A DNA stretch of 64,000 nucleotides, from contig NZ_CP013264.1 in NCBI RefSeq assembly GCF_001456115.1, forward strand, positions 682,001 through 746,000, read 5' to 3'. Of the stretch, positions 56,070 to 64,000 are shown one piece after another. Position 1 is the stretch's first letter. Each line of letters begins with the position of its first letter. Both the position numbers and the translations under genes were made by a program. The notes under the pieces are model-generated. The model worked only from the letters and a program-made list of their open reading frames with translations. It was not told the DNA's origin and did not search any database. The stretch is from Sphingobium baderi (GTDB lineage: Bacteria > Pseudomonadota > Alphaproteobacteria > Sphingomonadales > Sphingomonadaceae).

Positions 56070-56681
56070 ATGTTCCACCTGAAATTCAATGGCGCTGCCG
56101 TGCTGGCGCTGGGCTTCATGCTGACGGGCTGCGTGTCCTTCGGCGCGAAACCGCCGGAGCAACTCCTCTCGCTGAGCGCCGCGCAGCGCGTCGCGCCAGG
56201 CGCTCCGGTCAATGCGGGGCAGGCTCTCAGCCTGGTCGTCGCCGATCCCGAAGCGCCCAAGATACTGGACACGGTGCGGGTTCCGGTGCGCGTATCGCCC
56301 ACCTCCGTCGCTTATGTCACTAAAGTGCAATGGTCCGACACGCCGCGCCATCTGTTTCAGAGCCTGCTCGCCGAAACGATCGCCGCCACGGGCAGCCGGA
56401 TCGTGCTGGATCCCGGCCAATATTCCGGCGTGCCAGGGCAAAGGCTGATGGGCGCGCTGGTGGATTTCGGCATCGACGAGCAAAGCCGCACCGCCATCGT
56501 GACCTATGACGCGATCCTCGCCAATCCCGGCGGAACGATCCTTGCCCGGCAACGCTTCACGGCCCAGCAGCCGGTGAATGGCAAGATCGGCGCCGCCACA
56601 GTGGGCGCGCCGCTCAATGCGGCGGCGAATAAGGTGGCGGCGGATGTGGCAGCCTGGCTGTCAACGGTGTCCCAGCCTTAA
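56070..56681 (+). CDS. ABC-type transport auxiliary lipoprotein (PqiC-like)
   Basis: A 203-aa lipoprotein (lipobox LTGC in the first 22 residues) with a PqiC/YmbA-type domain: LDTVRVPVRVSPTSVAYVT, then SDTPRHLFQSLLAETI. In alphaproteobacterial Mla-like operons this gene takes the place of mlaA/mlaC. It follows mlaD by 17 bp. Confidence 0.85.
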   Translation: MFHLKFNGAAVLALGFMLTGCVSFGAKPPEQLLSLSAAQRVAPGAPVNAGQALSLVVADPEAPKILDTVRVPVRVSPTSVAYVTKVQWSDTPRHLFQSLLAETIAATGSRIVLDPGQYSGVPGQRLMGALVDFGIDEQSRTAIVTYDAILANPGGTILARQRFTAQQPVNGKIGAATVGAPLNAAANKVAADVAAWLSTVSQP

Positions 56682-56828
56682 GGCGAGATTTCGGCTCATT
56701 GCGGCCATTCTTTTGGGACGAAGTTGGAAGAGGGGGAGGAAGGCGAAGCTGCGCGCTATCCAGCAAACGGCGCATGCTCCCGCTCCGAGCTACGGCTAAG
56801 CAGCAAGCTGCCAATCCTGCGCGACCTC

Positions 56829-56866
56829 GGCCAGAAGCACGCGCCTAGAGTTACGCGCCTCTGGCC
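56829..56866. repeat. Inverted repeat between mla operon and pepN
   Basis: GGCCAGA (56829-56835) pairs with TCTGGCC (56860-56866), extended by an imperfect GCGCC/GGCGC inner stem. It lies in the 240-bp gap between convergent genes and may terminate transcription both ways; no T-run. Nothing else was seen in that gap. Confidence 0.4.
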
Positions 56867-56921
56867 GACCCCTAAGCGGAGAAGGATAAAGCTATGCCTG
56901 AAACCCGCGCTTCGCCCACTC

Positions 56922-59522
56922 TCATTCCAGACTTTTGCTCGCCTGCTCGGTCACGTCGCGGGACAGGCCGGGTTCGGCCAGAACGCGCTGCAGCGCGGCG
57001 CGCATCATCGCCGCGCGCGCCTCGTCGAAGCGCCGCCAGCGTCCCAGCGGCGGCACCAGCCGCGCCGCCGTCTGCGGATTGATCTTGTCGAGCGCGATGA
57101 TGCAGTCCGCCACCAGCCGATAGCCCTCCCCCGAACGGTGGTGGAAAGCCCATTGGTTGCCCGCGAACGCCCCGAACAGCGACCGCACCCGGTTGGGATT
57201 GGCGAGCGTGAAATCCTTATGCTCCCGCAGGTCCGCCACCAGCTGCACTGTGTTGGGATGAAAGGCAAAAGCCTGCGTCTGGAACCATTTATCCAGCGTC
57301 AGCGCATCGTCGCGATAACGATTGTAGAAGATGTCGAGCGCCGCTTCCCGTTCGTCGCTGGCGCCATTCGCCAACGTTGCGAGCGCCGCCTGGCGTTCGG
57401 TCATGTTGTCGGCTTCATGGAACTGGGCGAAGGCGATTTGCGGGCCATCCTGCGCGCCCGAGGCCACCAGGTAATGCAGCGCGATATTCCGCAGCTTGCG
57501 AGCGCCCTTGGCCGCCGGGGACAGGGAGAAGGCATTGGCCTTCGTCCCGGCATGGATGTCGCGCCACAGCGGCTCCAGCGCTTCGCCGATACGCTGTTGC
57601 AGCGCATCTCGCGCGGCGTGGATCGCGTCGGGATCGACGACCGGCATCTGATCGCCCAGATAGGCTTCGCTCGGCAGGCGGATGGTTTCGGCGACGAAGG
57701 CGGGGTCGAGCTGCGGATCGGTCGCGGTATCGCGGATCGCCGCAATAACAGCATCCTCATCGACCGCCTGCCCGCCGATCCGACCGATCAGCACATTCAC
57801 CATCAACTGCTGCATCGCCTCATAACGGGCGAACGGATCGTCATCATGGGCCGATAGAAAGGCGAGATCGGCCTGACTGCGGTTGGTTTCGACGATGACG
57901 GGCGCGGAAAAGCCGCGGTTGATCGACAGGATCGGGGCCGAGGAAAAGCCTTCGAAGCGGAAGCTCTGCTTCGCCTGCGTCAGCATCAGCAATTGATCGC
58001 CCTGATGCCGCCCGCTTGCTGGGTCGAACAGCGCGACGCGCATCGGAATGGCCATCGGCTTCTTGTCCGGCTGACCCGGCGTTGGCGGCACGGCCTGTTC
58101 CAGCAGCAGTTCGGCAGTGCCGGTGGCCGGATCGTGGCTCAGCATGGCGCGGACATGGGGCGTACCCGCCTGTTCATACCACAGCCGGAACTGGCTGAGG
58201 TCGATGCCGCCTCCCTCCTCCATGGCGCGGACGAAATCCTCGCAGGTGGCGGCTTGCCCATCATGACTCTCGAAATAGAGGTCGGTGGAGGCGCGGAAGC
58301 GTTCCCATCCCAGCATCAGCGCCATCATGCGGATCAGCTCCGCACCCTTGTTATAGATGGTCGCCGTGTAGAAGTTACTGATTTCCATATAGGATTCAGG
58401 CCGGACCGGGTGAGCGAGCGGCCCCGAATCTTCCTGAAACTGGGCGGCGCGCAGGATGCGGACATCCTCGATCCGCTTGACCGCATGGCTACCCATATCG
58501 GCGGAAAAGCTCTGGTCGCGGAAAACCGTAAAGCCCTCTTTCAGCGAAAGCTGGAACCAGTCGCGGCAGGTGACGCGATTGCCCGACCAGTTGTGGAAAT
58601 ATTCATGGGCGACCACCCCTTCCACGCCATCATAGTCGAGGTCCGTCGCTGTTTCCGGATCGGCCAGAATATAGCGTGAATTGAATATGTTAAGACCCTT
58701 ATTCTCCATCGCGCCGAAGTTGAAGTCCGCCACGGCGACGATGTTGAATACGTCCAGATCATATTCCCGGCCATAGACCCGCTCGTCCCAGGCCATGCTG
58801 TCCTTAAGGGCCTTCATCGCATGGGCGGTGCGGGGCAGGTCCGCTTCCCTGACCCAGATGCCGAGCGCGACTTCGCGCCCGCTCATCGTCACGAAGCGGT
58901 CGGCGTTGCAGGCGAGATCGCCCGCCACCAGCGCGAAGAGATAGCAGGGTTTGGGAAAAGGATCGGTCCAGCGCGCCCAATGACGACCGCCAGGCAGATC
59001 GCCCTTTTCCACCGGATCGCCATTGGCGAGCAACACAGGATAGCGGCTCTTGTCCGCTTCCATCCTGACGGTGTAGCGCGACAGCACATCAGGCCGGTCC
59101 GGGAAGAATGTGATGCGGCGGAAACCCTCCGCCTCGCACTGGGTGCAGAGCAGGCCCCCGCTGGCATAAAGGCCCATGAGCTTGCTGTTGCTGTCCGGTG
59201 CGACCTCCACTCGCGTCTCGACCTGATGGGACTGGCCGTTAAGGGGGACAACCAGCGTCCCGCCATCCAGGGCCCATTCTTCCGGTCCCAATGTGCGTCC
59301 ATCCACCTTGACCTCCACTGGCAGGAGGCCATCGCCTTCCAGCCTCAAGGGCCGGTCATGCGTGCCGTTGCGGACAATGGACAGCACTGCGTGGACCTGC
59401 GTGGCGGATGCGTCCAGATCGAAGTCCAGCGCAATATCGGGGACCAGCCAGTCGGGCGGGCGATAATCCAGGCGGCGGATGATCGCGGGCGCGGCGGCGT
59501 TGGTGGATTGCATGTCAGCCAT
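56922..59522 (-). CDS. pepN: Aminopeptidase N
   Basis: An 866-aa M1 metalloprotease of normal length. The GAMENKG exopeptidase motif and zinc site HEYFHNWSGNRVT (with the downstream Glu in SLKEG) are intact. The C-terminal ARM-like domain is the PepN type (DUF3458). It removes N-terminal residues from peptides in the cytosol. Start ATG 59522; 59513 is also possible. Confidence 0.95.
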   Translation of the reverse strand: MADMQSTNAAAPAIIRRLDYRPPDWLVPDIALDFDLDASATQVHAVLSIVRNGTHDRPLRLEGDGLLPVEVKVDGRTLGPEEWALDGGTLVVPLNGQSHQVETRVEVAPDSNSKLMGLYASGGLLCTQCEAEGFRRITFFPDRPDVLSRYTVRMEADKSRYPVLLANGDPVEKGDLPGGRHWARWTDPFPKPCYLFALVAGDLACNADRFVTMSGREVALGIWVREADLPRTAHAMKALKDSMAWDERVYGREYDLDVFNIVAVADFNFGAMENKGLNIFNSRYILADPETATDLDYDGVEGVVAHEYFHNWSGNRVTCRDWFQLSLKEGFTVFRDQSFSADMGSHAVKRIEDVRILRAAQFQEDSGPLAHPVRPESYMEISNFYTATIYNKGAELIRMMALMLGWERFRASTDLYFESHDGQAATCEDFVRAMEEGGGIDLSQFRLWYEQAGTPHVRAMLSHDPATGTAELLLEQAVPPTPGQPDKKPMAIPMRVALFDPASGRHQGDQLLMLTQAKQSFRFEGFSSAPILSINRGFSAPVIVETNRSQADLAFLSAHDDDPFARYEAMQQLMVNVLIGRIGGQAVDEDAVIAAIRDTATDPQLDPAFVAETIRLPSEAYLGDQMPVVDPDAIHAARDALQQRIGEALEPLWRDIHAGTKANAFSLSPAAKGARKLRNIALHYLVASGAQDGPQIAFAQFHEADNMTERQAALATLANGASDEREAALDIFYNRYRDDALTLDKWFQTQAFAFHPNTVQLVADLREHKDFTLANPNRVRSLFGAFAGNQWAFHHRSGEGYRLVADCIIALDKINPQTAARLVPPLGRWRRFDEARAAMMRAALQRVLAEPGLSRDVTEQASKSLE

Positions 59523-59603
59523 GCCAGCAAGCTAGGTAATGGGCGGGCAAAAGACTAGGGGGAACGCACGGAAAACGGCGCGATTCCCAAATGACGGGGC
59601 TTT

Positions 59604-60539
59604 CTAGATGCGTTCGCCCGACAGGCGCTGGCACAGCATGTCGAGTTGATCGAGATTCGAATAACGCAGCGAAAGCGTGCCGCCAGCCCCGGCCGTATCG
59701 CCATGGCTGATTTCGACCTTCAGGCCCAATATGTCGGCCAGATGCTGTTCGAGCGCGGCAATATCCGCATCTTTTCCGCTGGACGGGACGGCCGCACGCG
59801 GTCGCGATGATGCATTGTCGTTGCCGGTTCGGGCACGGCGGACAAGCTGTTCCGTGTCACGGACGGACAGGCCCTTTTGCTCCACCTGTTGGGCCAGCGT
59901 CTCGCAATCGGGCACGCCGATCAGGGCGCGGGCATGGCCCATCGACAGGCGGCTTTCCATCACCGCCTGCTGCACCGGCTGCGGCAGGTCCAGCAGGCGC
60001 ATCAGATTGGCGATATGGCTGCGCGACTTGCCGACGATCCGCCCCAAAGCTTCCTGGCTGTGATGGAATTCGCCGATCAGCTTGCGATAGGCTTCCGCTT
60101 CTTCGATGGGATTGAGGTCTTCGCGCTGGATATTTTCGACGAGCGCGATTTCCAGCGTTTCCTGTTCATCGAAATCCCGGACGATGGCGGGGATGCGATG
60201 CAGTTGCGCCCGCTGGGCCGCGCGCCAACGGCGTTCGCCCGCGACGATCTGAAAACCGCCGCCATGGGCGCGCACGATGATCGGTTGGATCACGCCGCGC
60301 TTTGCGATGGAATCGGCCAGTTCCTGCAAGGCCGCATCGTCGAAATGGCGGCGCGGCTGTTCCGGGTGCGGCTGGATCAGGGCGACTTCGATGCTCTGCA
60401 CGGCCTTGGCGGAAGCAGTGGGCGCCGAAGGGGCGATCGGCTCTTCCCTTTGCACATCCCCCAGCAACGCGGAAAGACCGCGACCCAATCCATGAGCACG
60501 CTTTGCCGTCTTCGGTTTGTCGTTGGTCTCGTCGCTCAA
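59604..60539 (-). CDS. parB: Chromosome partitioning protein ParB
   Basis: A 311-aa ParB. It has the CTP-binding boxes ([20 protein letters not shown] and [16 protein letters not shown]), a central HTH ([29 protein letters not shown]) and a C-terminal dimerisation domain ([17 protein letters not shown]). It loads at parS and slides as a clamp, recruiting SMC and MipZ. The ATG overlaps the parA stop. Confidence 0.95.
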   Translation of the reverse strand: MSDETNDKPKTAKRAHGLGRGLSALLGDVQREEPIAPSAPTASAKAVQSIEVALIQPHPEQPRRHFDDAALQELADSIAKRGVIQPIIVRAHGGGFQIVAGERRWRAAQRAQLHRIPAIVRDFDEQETLEIALVENIQREDLNPIEEAEAYRKLIGEFHHSQEALGRIVGKSRSHIANLMRLLDLPQPVQQAVMESRLSMGHARALIGVPDCETLAQQVEQKGLSVRDTEQLVRRARTGNDNASSRPRAAVPSSGKDADIAALEQHLADILGLKVEISHGDTAGAGGTLSLRYSNLDQLDMLCQRLSGERI

Positions 60540-61318
60540 GCCGCCTCCTCCTGCCGCGGAAGCCGCGCTATCAGTTCACGCGCCAGCCGCATATAGGCAT
60601 CCGAACCGGAGCAGCGGAAATCATAGATCAGAGCGGGCACGCCATGGCTCGGCGCTTCGGAAAGACGGACATTGCGCGGGATCACCGTGCTGAAAACAAG
60701 ATCGCCCAGACAGGCTCGCACATCATCCGCCACCTGGTCGGTCAACCGGTTGCGGCGATCATACATGGTGAGCGCCACGCCCATGATCGACAGGCCGGGA
60801 TTGAACCGGCCTCTGATCCGGTCCACCGTCTGAAGCAGTTGCGAAAGTCCCTCCAGCGCGAAAAATTCGCATTGCAGGGGGACGAGCAGATATTGCGCCG
60901 CGACCATGGCATTGATGGTCAGCAGGCCGAGCGAGGGTGGGCAATCGATCAGGCAGATGTCCCAGCGCCCCGGCGGCGCTTCCGCCAATACGCGCTCCAG
61001 CCGATGCGTGCGCTCTTCATATTCGATCAGTTCGATTTCGGCGCCGGACAGATCCTGCGTCGCCGCCACCAGATCCAGTTTCGGCACTCGCGTCGCAATG
61101 ACCGCATCGTCCAGAGCGCAATTCCCCACCAGCAGGTCATAGCTGGATTGAGCGCGATCCGCATGGTTCACGCCCAGACCGGTCGAGGCGTTTCCTTGTG
61201 GGTCGAGATCGACCAGCAGCACCCGCAGGCCGGTAGCGGCGAGGCCGGTGGCCAGATTGATGGCGGTGGTCGTCTTGCCCACACCGCCCTTCTGGTTGGC
61301 GATGGCGATACAAATCAT
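60536..61318 (-). CDS. parA: Chromosome partitioning ATPase ParA
   Basis: A 260-aa ParA with deviant Walker [28 protein letters not shown] and LIDCPPSLG. It moves ParB-parS complexes to the new pole. It is in the coupled mnmG-rsmG-parA-parB run, each pair overlapping by 4 bp. Confidence 0.96.
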   Translation of the reverse strand: MICIAIANQKGGVGKTTTAINLATGLAATGLRVLLVDLDPQGNASTGLGVNHADRAQSSYDLLVGNCALDDAVIATRVPKLDLVAATQDLSGAEIELIEYEERTHRLERVLAEAPPGRWDICLIDCPPSLGLLTINAMVAAQYLLVPLQCEFFALEGLSQLLQTVDRIRGRFNPGLSIMGVALTMYDRRNRLTDQVADDVRACLGDLVFSTVIPRNVRLSEAPSHGVPALIYDFRCSGSDAYMRLARELIARLPRQEEAA

Positions 61319-61956
61319 CCTCGGCCCTTCCTCCTGACGGATTTGACGTTGCGCGCGACGATGATGGCGCTATCGGCATCGGTCACGCTGCGTTCCACGT
61401 GGAACATACCTTGCCACGCCGCGCGCGCCGTCTCCAGTTCATTTTGTGCATTTCGTCCTTTTGGCAGCACCCAAAGCGTCTTTTCATCGGCCAGATGGAT
61501 CGCCGTTTCGAGAAGGCGCGGCAAAGGGGCGTAGGCGCGTGCGCTGATAATGGCCGCCGCCGTTTTCGGAACGACTTCCACACGGCCTGCAAATACTGCC
61601 GCGTGACGAAGGCCCAGCTCATCCACTACGGCCTGGAGAAAATCGATCCGCTTCCGGCGCGATTCGACCATCAATATCGGGCGATCCGTGAGCAATGCCA
61701 CCACAATGGCGGGCAACCCCGCGCCTGATCCCAGGTCGATCCATTGTCCGTCAGGAGCATCGCCGGTGAATGTCAGCAGCTGCGCCGAGTCGACGATATG
61801 ACGCGCCCAGACATGAGGGCGCGTCGATTCCGCGATCAGATTCTGCCGCTCCATCTCGACCAGTAGCATGGCGACAAACCGCTCCAGCCTGTCCCATGTT
61901 TCACGTGAAACAGCGAACTGATCCGCAATCCAAGCCCGAGCCTCTTCCTCCGTCAC
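61315..61956 (-). CDS. rsmG: 16S rRNA (guanine527-N7)-methyltransferase
   Basis: A 213-aa RsmG/GidB with SAM loop [14 protein letters not shown] and HIVDSAQLL. It methylates G527 of 16S rRNA. Two parS palindromes lie within the reading frame, one near each end. Confidence 0.95.
   Translation of the reverse strand: MTEEEARAWIADQFAVSRETWDRLERFVAMLLVEMERQNLIAESTRPHVWARHIVDSAQLLTFTGDAPDGQWIDLGSGAGLPAIVVALLTDRPILMVESRRKRIDFLQAVVDELGLRHAAVFAGRVEVVPKTAAAIISARAYAPLPRLLETAIHLADEKTLWVLPKGRNAQNELETARAAWQGMFHVERSVTDADSAIIVARNVKSVRRKGRG
61392..61405. promoter_or_regulatory. parS centromere site 1
   Basis: GTTCCACGTGGAAC, a perfect 14-bp palindrome with the CACGTG core of ParB sites, inside the 3' part of rsmG and 75 bp from parA. 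Confidence 0.85.
61897..61912. promoter_or_regulatory. parS centromere site 2
   Basis: TGTTTCACGTGAAACA is a perfect 16-bp palindrome equal to the classical bacterial parS consensus, near the 5' end of rsmG. Confidence 0.93.
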
Positions 61957-63803
61957 GCCGCCACTCGCCTGACATGGACAAGGATGGCGGCGAGGGCGGC
62001 TGGCGTTATGCCGCGAATACGGCCCGCCGCCGCAAGCGTATCCGGCCTTGCTGTTTCGAGGCGTTCGATCATCTCGGTGGAAAGACCGCCGATGGACGTG
62101 AAATCGAAATCGGCCGGGATGAACACGCGCTCATTGCGGCGAAGCTCGGCGATCTCTGCTTCCTGCCGTTCCAGATAGGGCGCGTAATGCGCGTCCTCCA
62201 ATATCTCGTCGCGCAAATCATCCGGCGCCTTGGCGAGCGATGGTGCCAGCGTCAGGAGCAGGCCACGATCCACTTCCGGAAAGCGCGCCCATTCGAACAG
62301 CGAACGCCGTGCTCCATCCTGCCGTACGGTCGCGCCAGCCCTGGCCATTTCCGTGGCGGTCATGGCTCGCGCCAATTCGGCCTCGATAGTAGTCCGGGCT
62401 TCCTGGCGTGCCTGTAGCCGCGCCAGCCGCTCGGCACCCAAGACCCGATGCGCCATGCCTATCTGGCCCAAACGGCTTTCGGCATTATCGGCCCGCAATC
62501 GCAAACGATATTCCGCGCGCGCCGTAAGCATCCGGTAGGGTTCGGTCACGCCCTGCAAAACCAGATCGTCTATCATCACGCCGATATAGCTGCTGGCGCG
62601 ATCGAGGATCATGGGCGCTTCGGCGCGTGCGCGGGCCGCGGCGTTGACGCCAGCGATCAGTCCCTGCGCGGCGGCTTCCTCATAGCCGGTCGTGCCATTG
62701 ATCTGGCCCGCGCAGAACAGGCCGGGTATCGCTCGCACTTCCAGCGAGGCATCCAGCGCGCGCGGATCGATATGGTCATATTCGACGGCATAGCCGGGCA
62801 CCACGATCTCCGCGCGCTCCAATCCTTGCATGGACCGAACCAAAGCGAGTTGCACATCCGCCGGAAGCGACGTGCTGATGCCATTGGGATAGACGAGCGG
62901 ATCGTCCAGACCTTCCGGCTCCAGGAAAACCTGATGGCCGTCGCGATCGCCAAAGCGCGTCACCTTGTCCTCGATGGAGGGGCAATAGCGCGGCCCCCGG
63001 CCCTCGATCGCACCGCTGAACAGTGGGGAGCGACCCAGCCCGTTGCGGATGATCGCATGGGTATCGGCGTTGGTTCGCGTGATGGCGCAACTCAGCTGCG
63101 GAAGGACGCGTCCGGTGGAGAGCGTCGACATGGTCCATGCGGCACTGTCCGATGGCTGCTCTTCGAGCGCTCCCCAGTCGATGGTGCGCCCGTCGATGCG
63201 CGGCGGCGTTCCCGTCTTGAGGCGACCAATGGGCAGGTCGAGCGCGCGGAGCTGCACGCCCAGAGCCGTCGCCGCGCGTTCTCCGGTTCGTCCGCCCGCC
63301 AACATGTCCTCGCCGCGAAAAAGCTTGCCGCCGAGGAAGGTGCCAGTCGCCAGCACCACGGCATTGGCTTCCAATCGGCGGCCATCCGCGAGCGCCAGAC
63401 CCGCGACCGATCCCTGCGAGAGGATCAATTCACTGGCCTCGCCCTCGACAATCTCAAGGCCGGACTGCGCCGCGAGCAGCGCATGGATGGCGGCCCGATA
63501 GCGTTTCCGATCCGCCTGCACGCGCGGTCCCTGCACGGCCGCGCCCTTGCTGCTGTTGAGCATGCGATAGTGAATGGCTGCCGCATCGGCCGCGCGCGCG
63601 ATCAGGCCATCCAGCGCATCCACTTCCCGGACCAGATGGCCTTTGCCCAATCCGCCAATGGCGGGATTGCAGGACATCGCGCCGACCGTGGCCTTTTCGA
63701 ATGTCAGCAGCGCAACGGACGCGCCCTTGCGCGCCGCCGCCGCCGCTGCTTCGCAACCGGCGTGGCCGCCGCCGACCACGATCACATCATAGCTTGTTCG
63801 CAT
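61953..63803 (-). CDS. mnmG: tRNA uridine 5-carboxymethylaminomethyl modification enzyme MnmG
   Basis: A 616-aa FAD protein with [43 protein letters not shown] and the C-terminal helical domain ([13 protein letters not shown]). With MnmE it modifies U34 of tRNAs. The start ATG 63803 is 60 bp from the mnmE stop. Confidence 0.96.
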   Translation of the reverse strand: MRTSYDVIVVGGGHAGCEAAAAAARKGASVALLTFEKATVGAMSCNPAIGGLGKGHLVREVDALDGLIARAADAAAIHYRMLNSSKGAAVQGPRVQADRKRYRAAIHALLAAQSGLEIVEGEASELILSQGSVAGLALADGRRLEANAVVLATGTFLGGKLFRGEDMLAGGRTGERAATALGVQLRALDLPIGRLKTGTPPRIDGRTIDWGALEEQPSDSAAWTMSTLSTGRVLPQLSCAITRTNADTHAIIRNGLGRSPLFSGAIEGRGPRYCPSIEDKVTRFGDRDGHQVFLEPEGLDDPLVYPNGISTSLPADVQLALVRSMQGLERAEIVVPGYAVEYDHIDPRALDASLEVRAIPGLFCAGQINGTTGYEEAAAQGLIAGVNAAARARAEAPMILDRASSYIGVMIDDLVLQGVTEPYRMLTARAEYRLRLRADNAESRLGQIGMAHRVLGAERLARLQARQEARTTIEAELARAMTATEMARAGATVRQDGARRSLFEWARFPEVDRGLLLTLAPSLAKAPDDLRDEILEDAHYAPYLERQEAEIAELRRNERVFIPADFDFTSIGGLSTEMIERLETARPDTLAAAGRIRGITPAALAAILVHVRRVAA

Positions 63804-63840
63804 GGACGCGCCTTAACAGATTCCGGCCCCGCCGGTCAAA

Positions 63841-63860
63841 ACTGTTCCACGTGGAACAGT
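63841..63860. promoter_or_regulatory. parS centromere site 3
   Basis: A perfect 20-bp palindrome centred on CCACGTGG (ACTGTTCCAC and its complement) in the mnmE-mnmG gap. The inner 16 bp match a known alphaproteobacterial parS variant. Confidence 0.93.
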
Positions 63861-63863
63861 CAT

Positions 63864-64000
63864 CTATTTGCCGATGCAGAATCCCGAAAAAAGCCGGTCG
63901 AGCATATCTTCCGTACCAGCGCGTCCGGTGAGCGCATCAATGGCGCGCCGGGCCTGCCGAAGCTCTTCCGCCAGCACCAGCAGGTCGGTCGTGTGTCCCG
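63864..64000 (-). CDS. mnmE: tRNA modification GTPase MnmE, C-terminal end (cut by window edge)
   Basis: The last 45 codons are present: HTTDLLVLAEELRQARRAID, then the canonical end LFSGFCIGK with the catalytic Cys. The upstream part continues past the right edge. MnmE works with MnmG in wobble uridine modification. Confidence 0.94.
   Translation of the reverse strand, partial: GHTTDLLVLAEELRQARRAIDALTGRAGTEDMLDRLFSGFCIGK

Overview
The window is high-GC chromosomal DNA from an alphaproteobacterium, most likely a sphingomonad (Sphingobium/Sphingomonas type). The evidence is the combination of MipZ, MmcB, GANTC motifs near the origin, the gene order hemE-oriC-ppsR-maf-aroE-coaE-dnaQ, the mnmE-mnmG-rsmG-parA-parB cluster, and a TonB-dependent receptor of the type abundant in sphingomonads. 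This assignment comes from gene content and recognised motifs; no search was run. I found no rRNA, tRNA, CRISPR array or insertion sequence.

The left part (1 to about 14.7 kb) is accessory. It starts with a cut-off hipBA-type toxin-antitoxin pair, then a gene-poor AT-richer stretch (615-1450), then a czcCBA-type divalent metal efflux operon led by a small His-rich secreted protein. Next comes a catabolic locus: an SDR, a GntR/FCD regulator with a tiny leader ORF, and a divergent operon of TonB receptor, RutE-like flavoprotein and two oxygenase genes. The two oxygenase genes are complementary halves of a Rieske oxygenase. One keeps the [2Fe-2S] cluster site but has lost the mononuclear iron site; the other keeps the iron site but has lost the cluster-binding part. 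This is the most unusual system in the window.

From 14.7 to 38.5 kb the content is mostly core: maeB, mutS-glnD, an L,D-transpeptidase-fold gene coupled to ribA and xth, a LolA-like protein, ftsK, an acetyltransferase, a DMT transporter, ispG, a FadL-type porin, a phosphohexomutase, a membrane J-domain protein coupled to mipZ, panC, two micro-ORFs, and hemJ-hemE. Two gaps (before lolA and before fadL) carry paralogous small RNA loci on the minus strand. They share a CCUCUCC core, a UUCG-capped terminator and a matching upstream dyad.

The chromosome origin is at 38.54-38.82 kb: DnaA boxes and an AT-rich segment between hemE and ppsR, with the genes on both sides transcribed away from it. To the right are ppsR-maf-aroE-coaE-dnaQ, hpf-ptsN, a thioesterase, a DUF1491 gene, a cell wall hydrolase, mmcB, an ankyrin protein, a SCO protein, a YcgN/YgjP pair, an orphan ligase-associated helicase, a PLP lyase, a HAD phosphatase, an Mla-type lipid transport operon, and pepN. 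The window ends with the translationally coupled mnmG-rsmG-parA-parB operon, three perfect parS palindromes and the 3' end of mnmE. Origin, centromere and the MipZ/ParAB positioning system thus lie within about 30 kb of each other.
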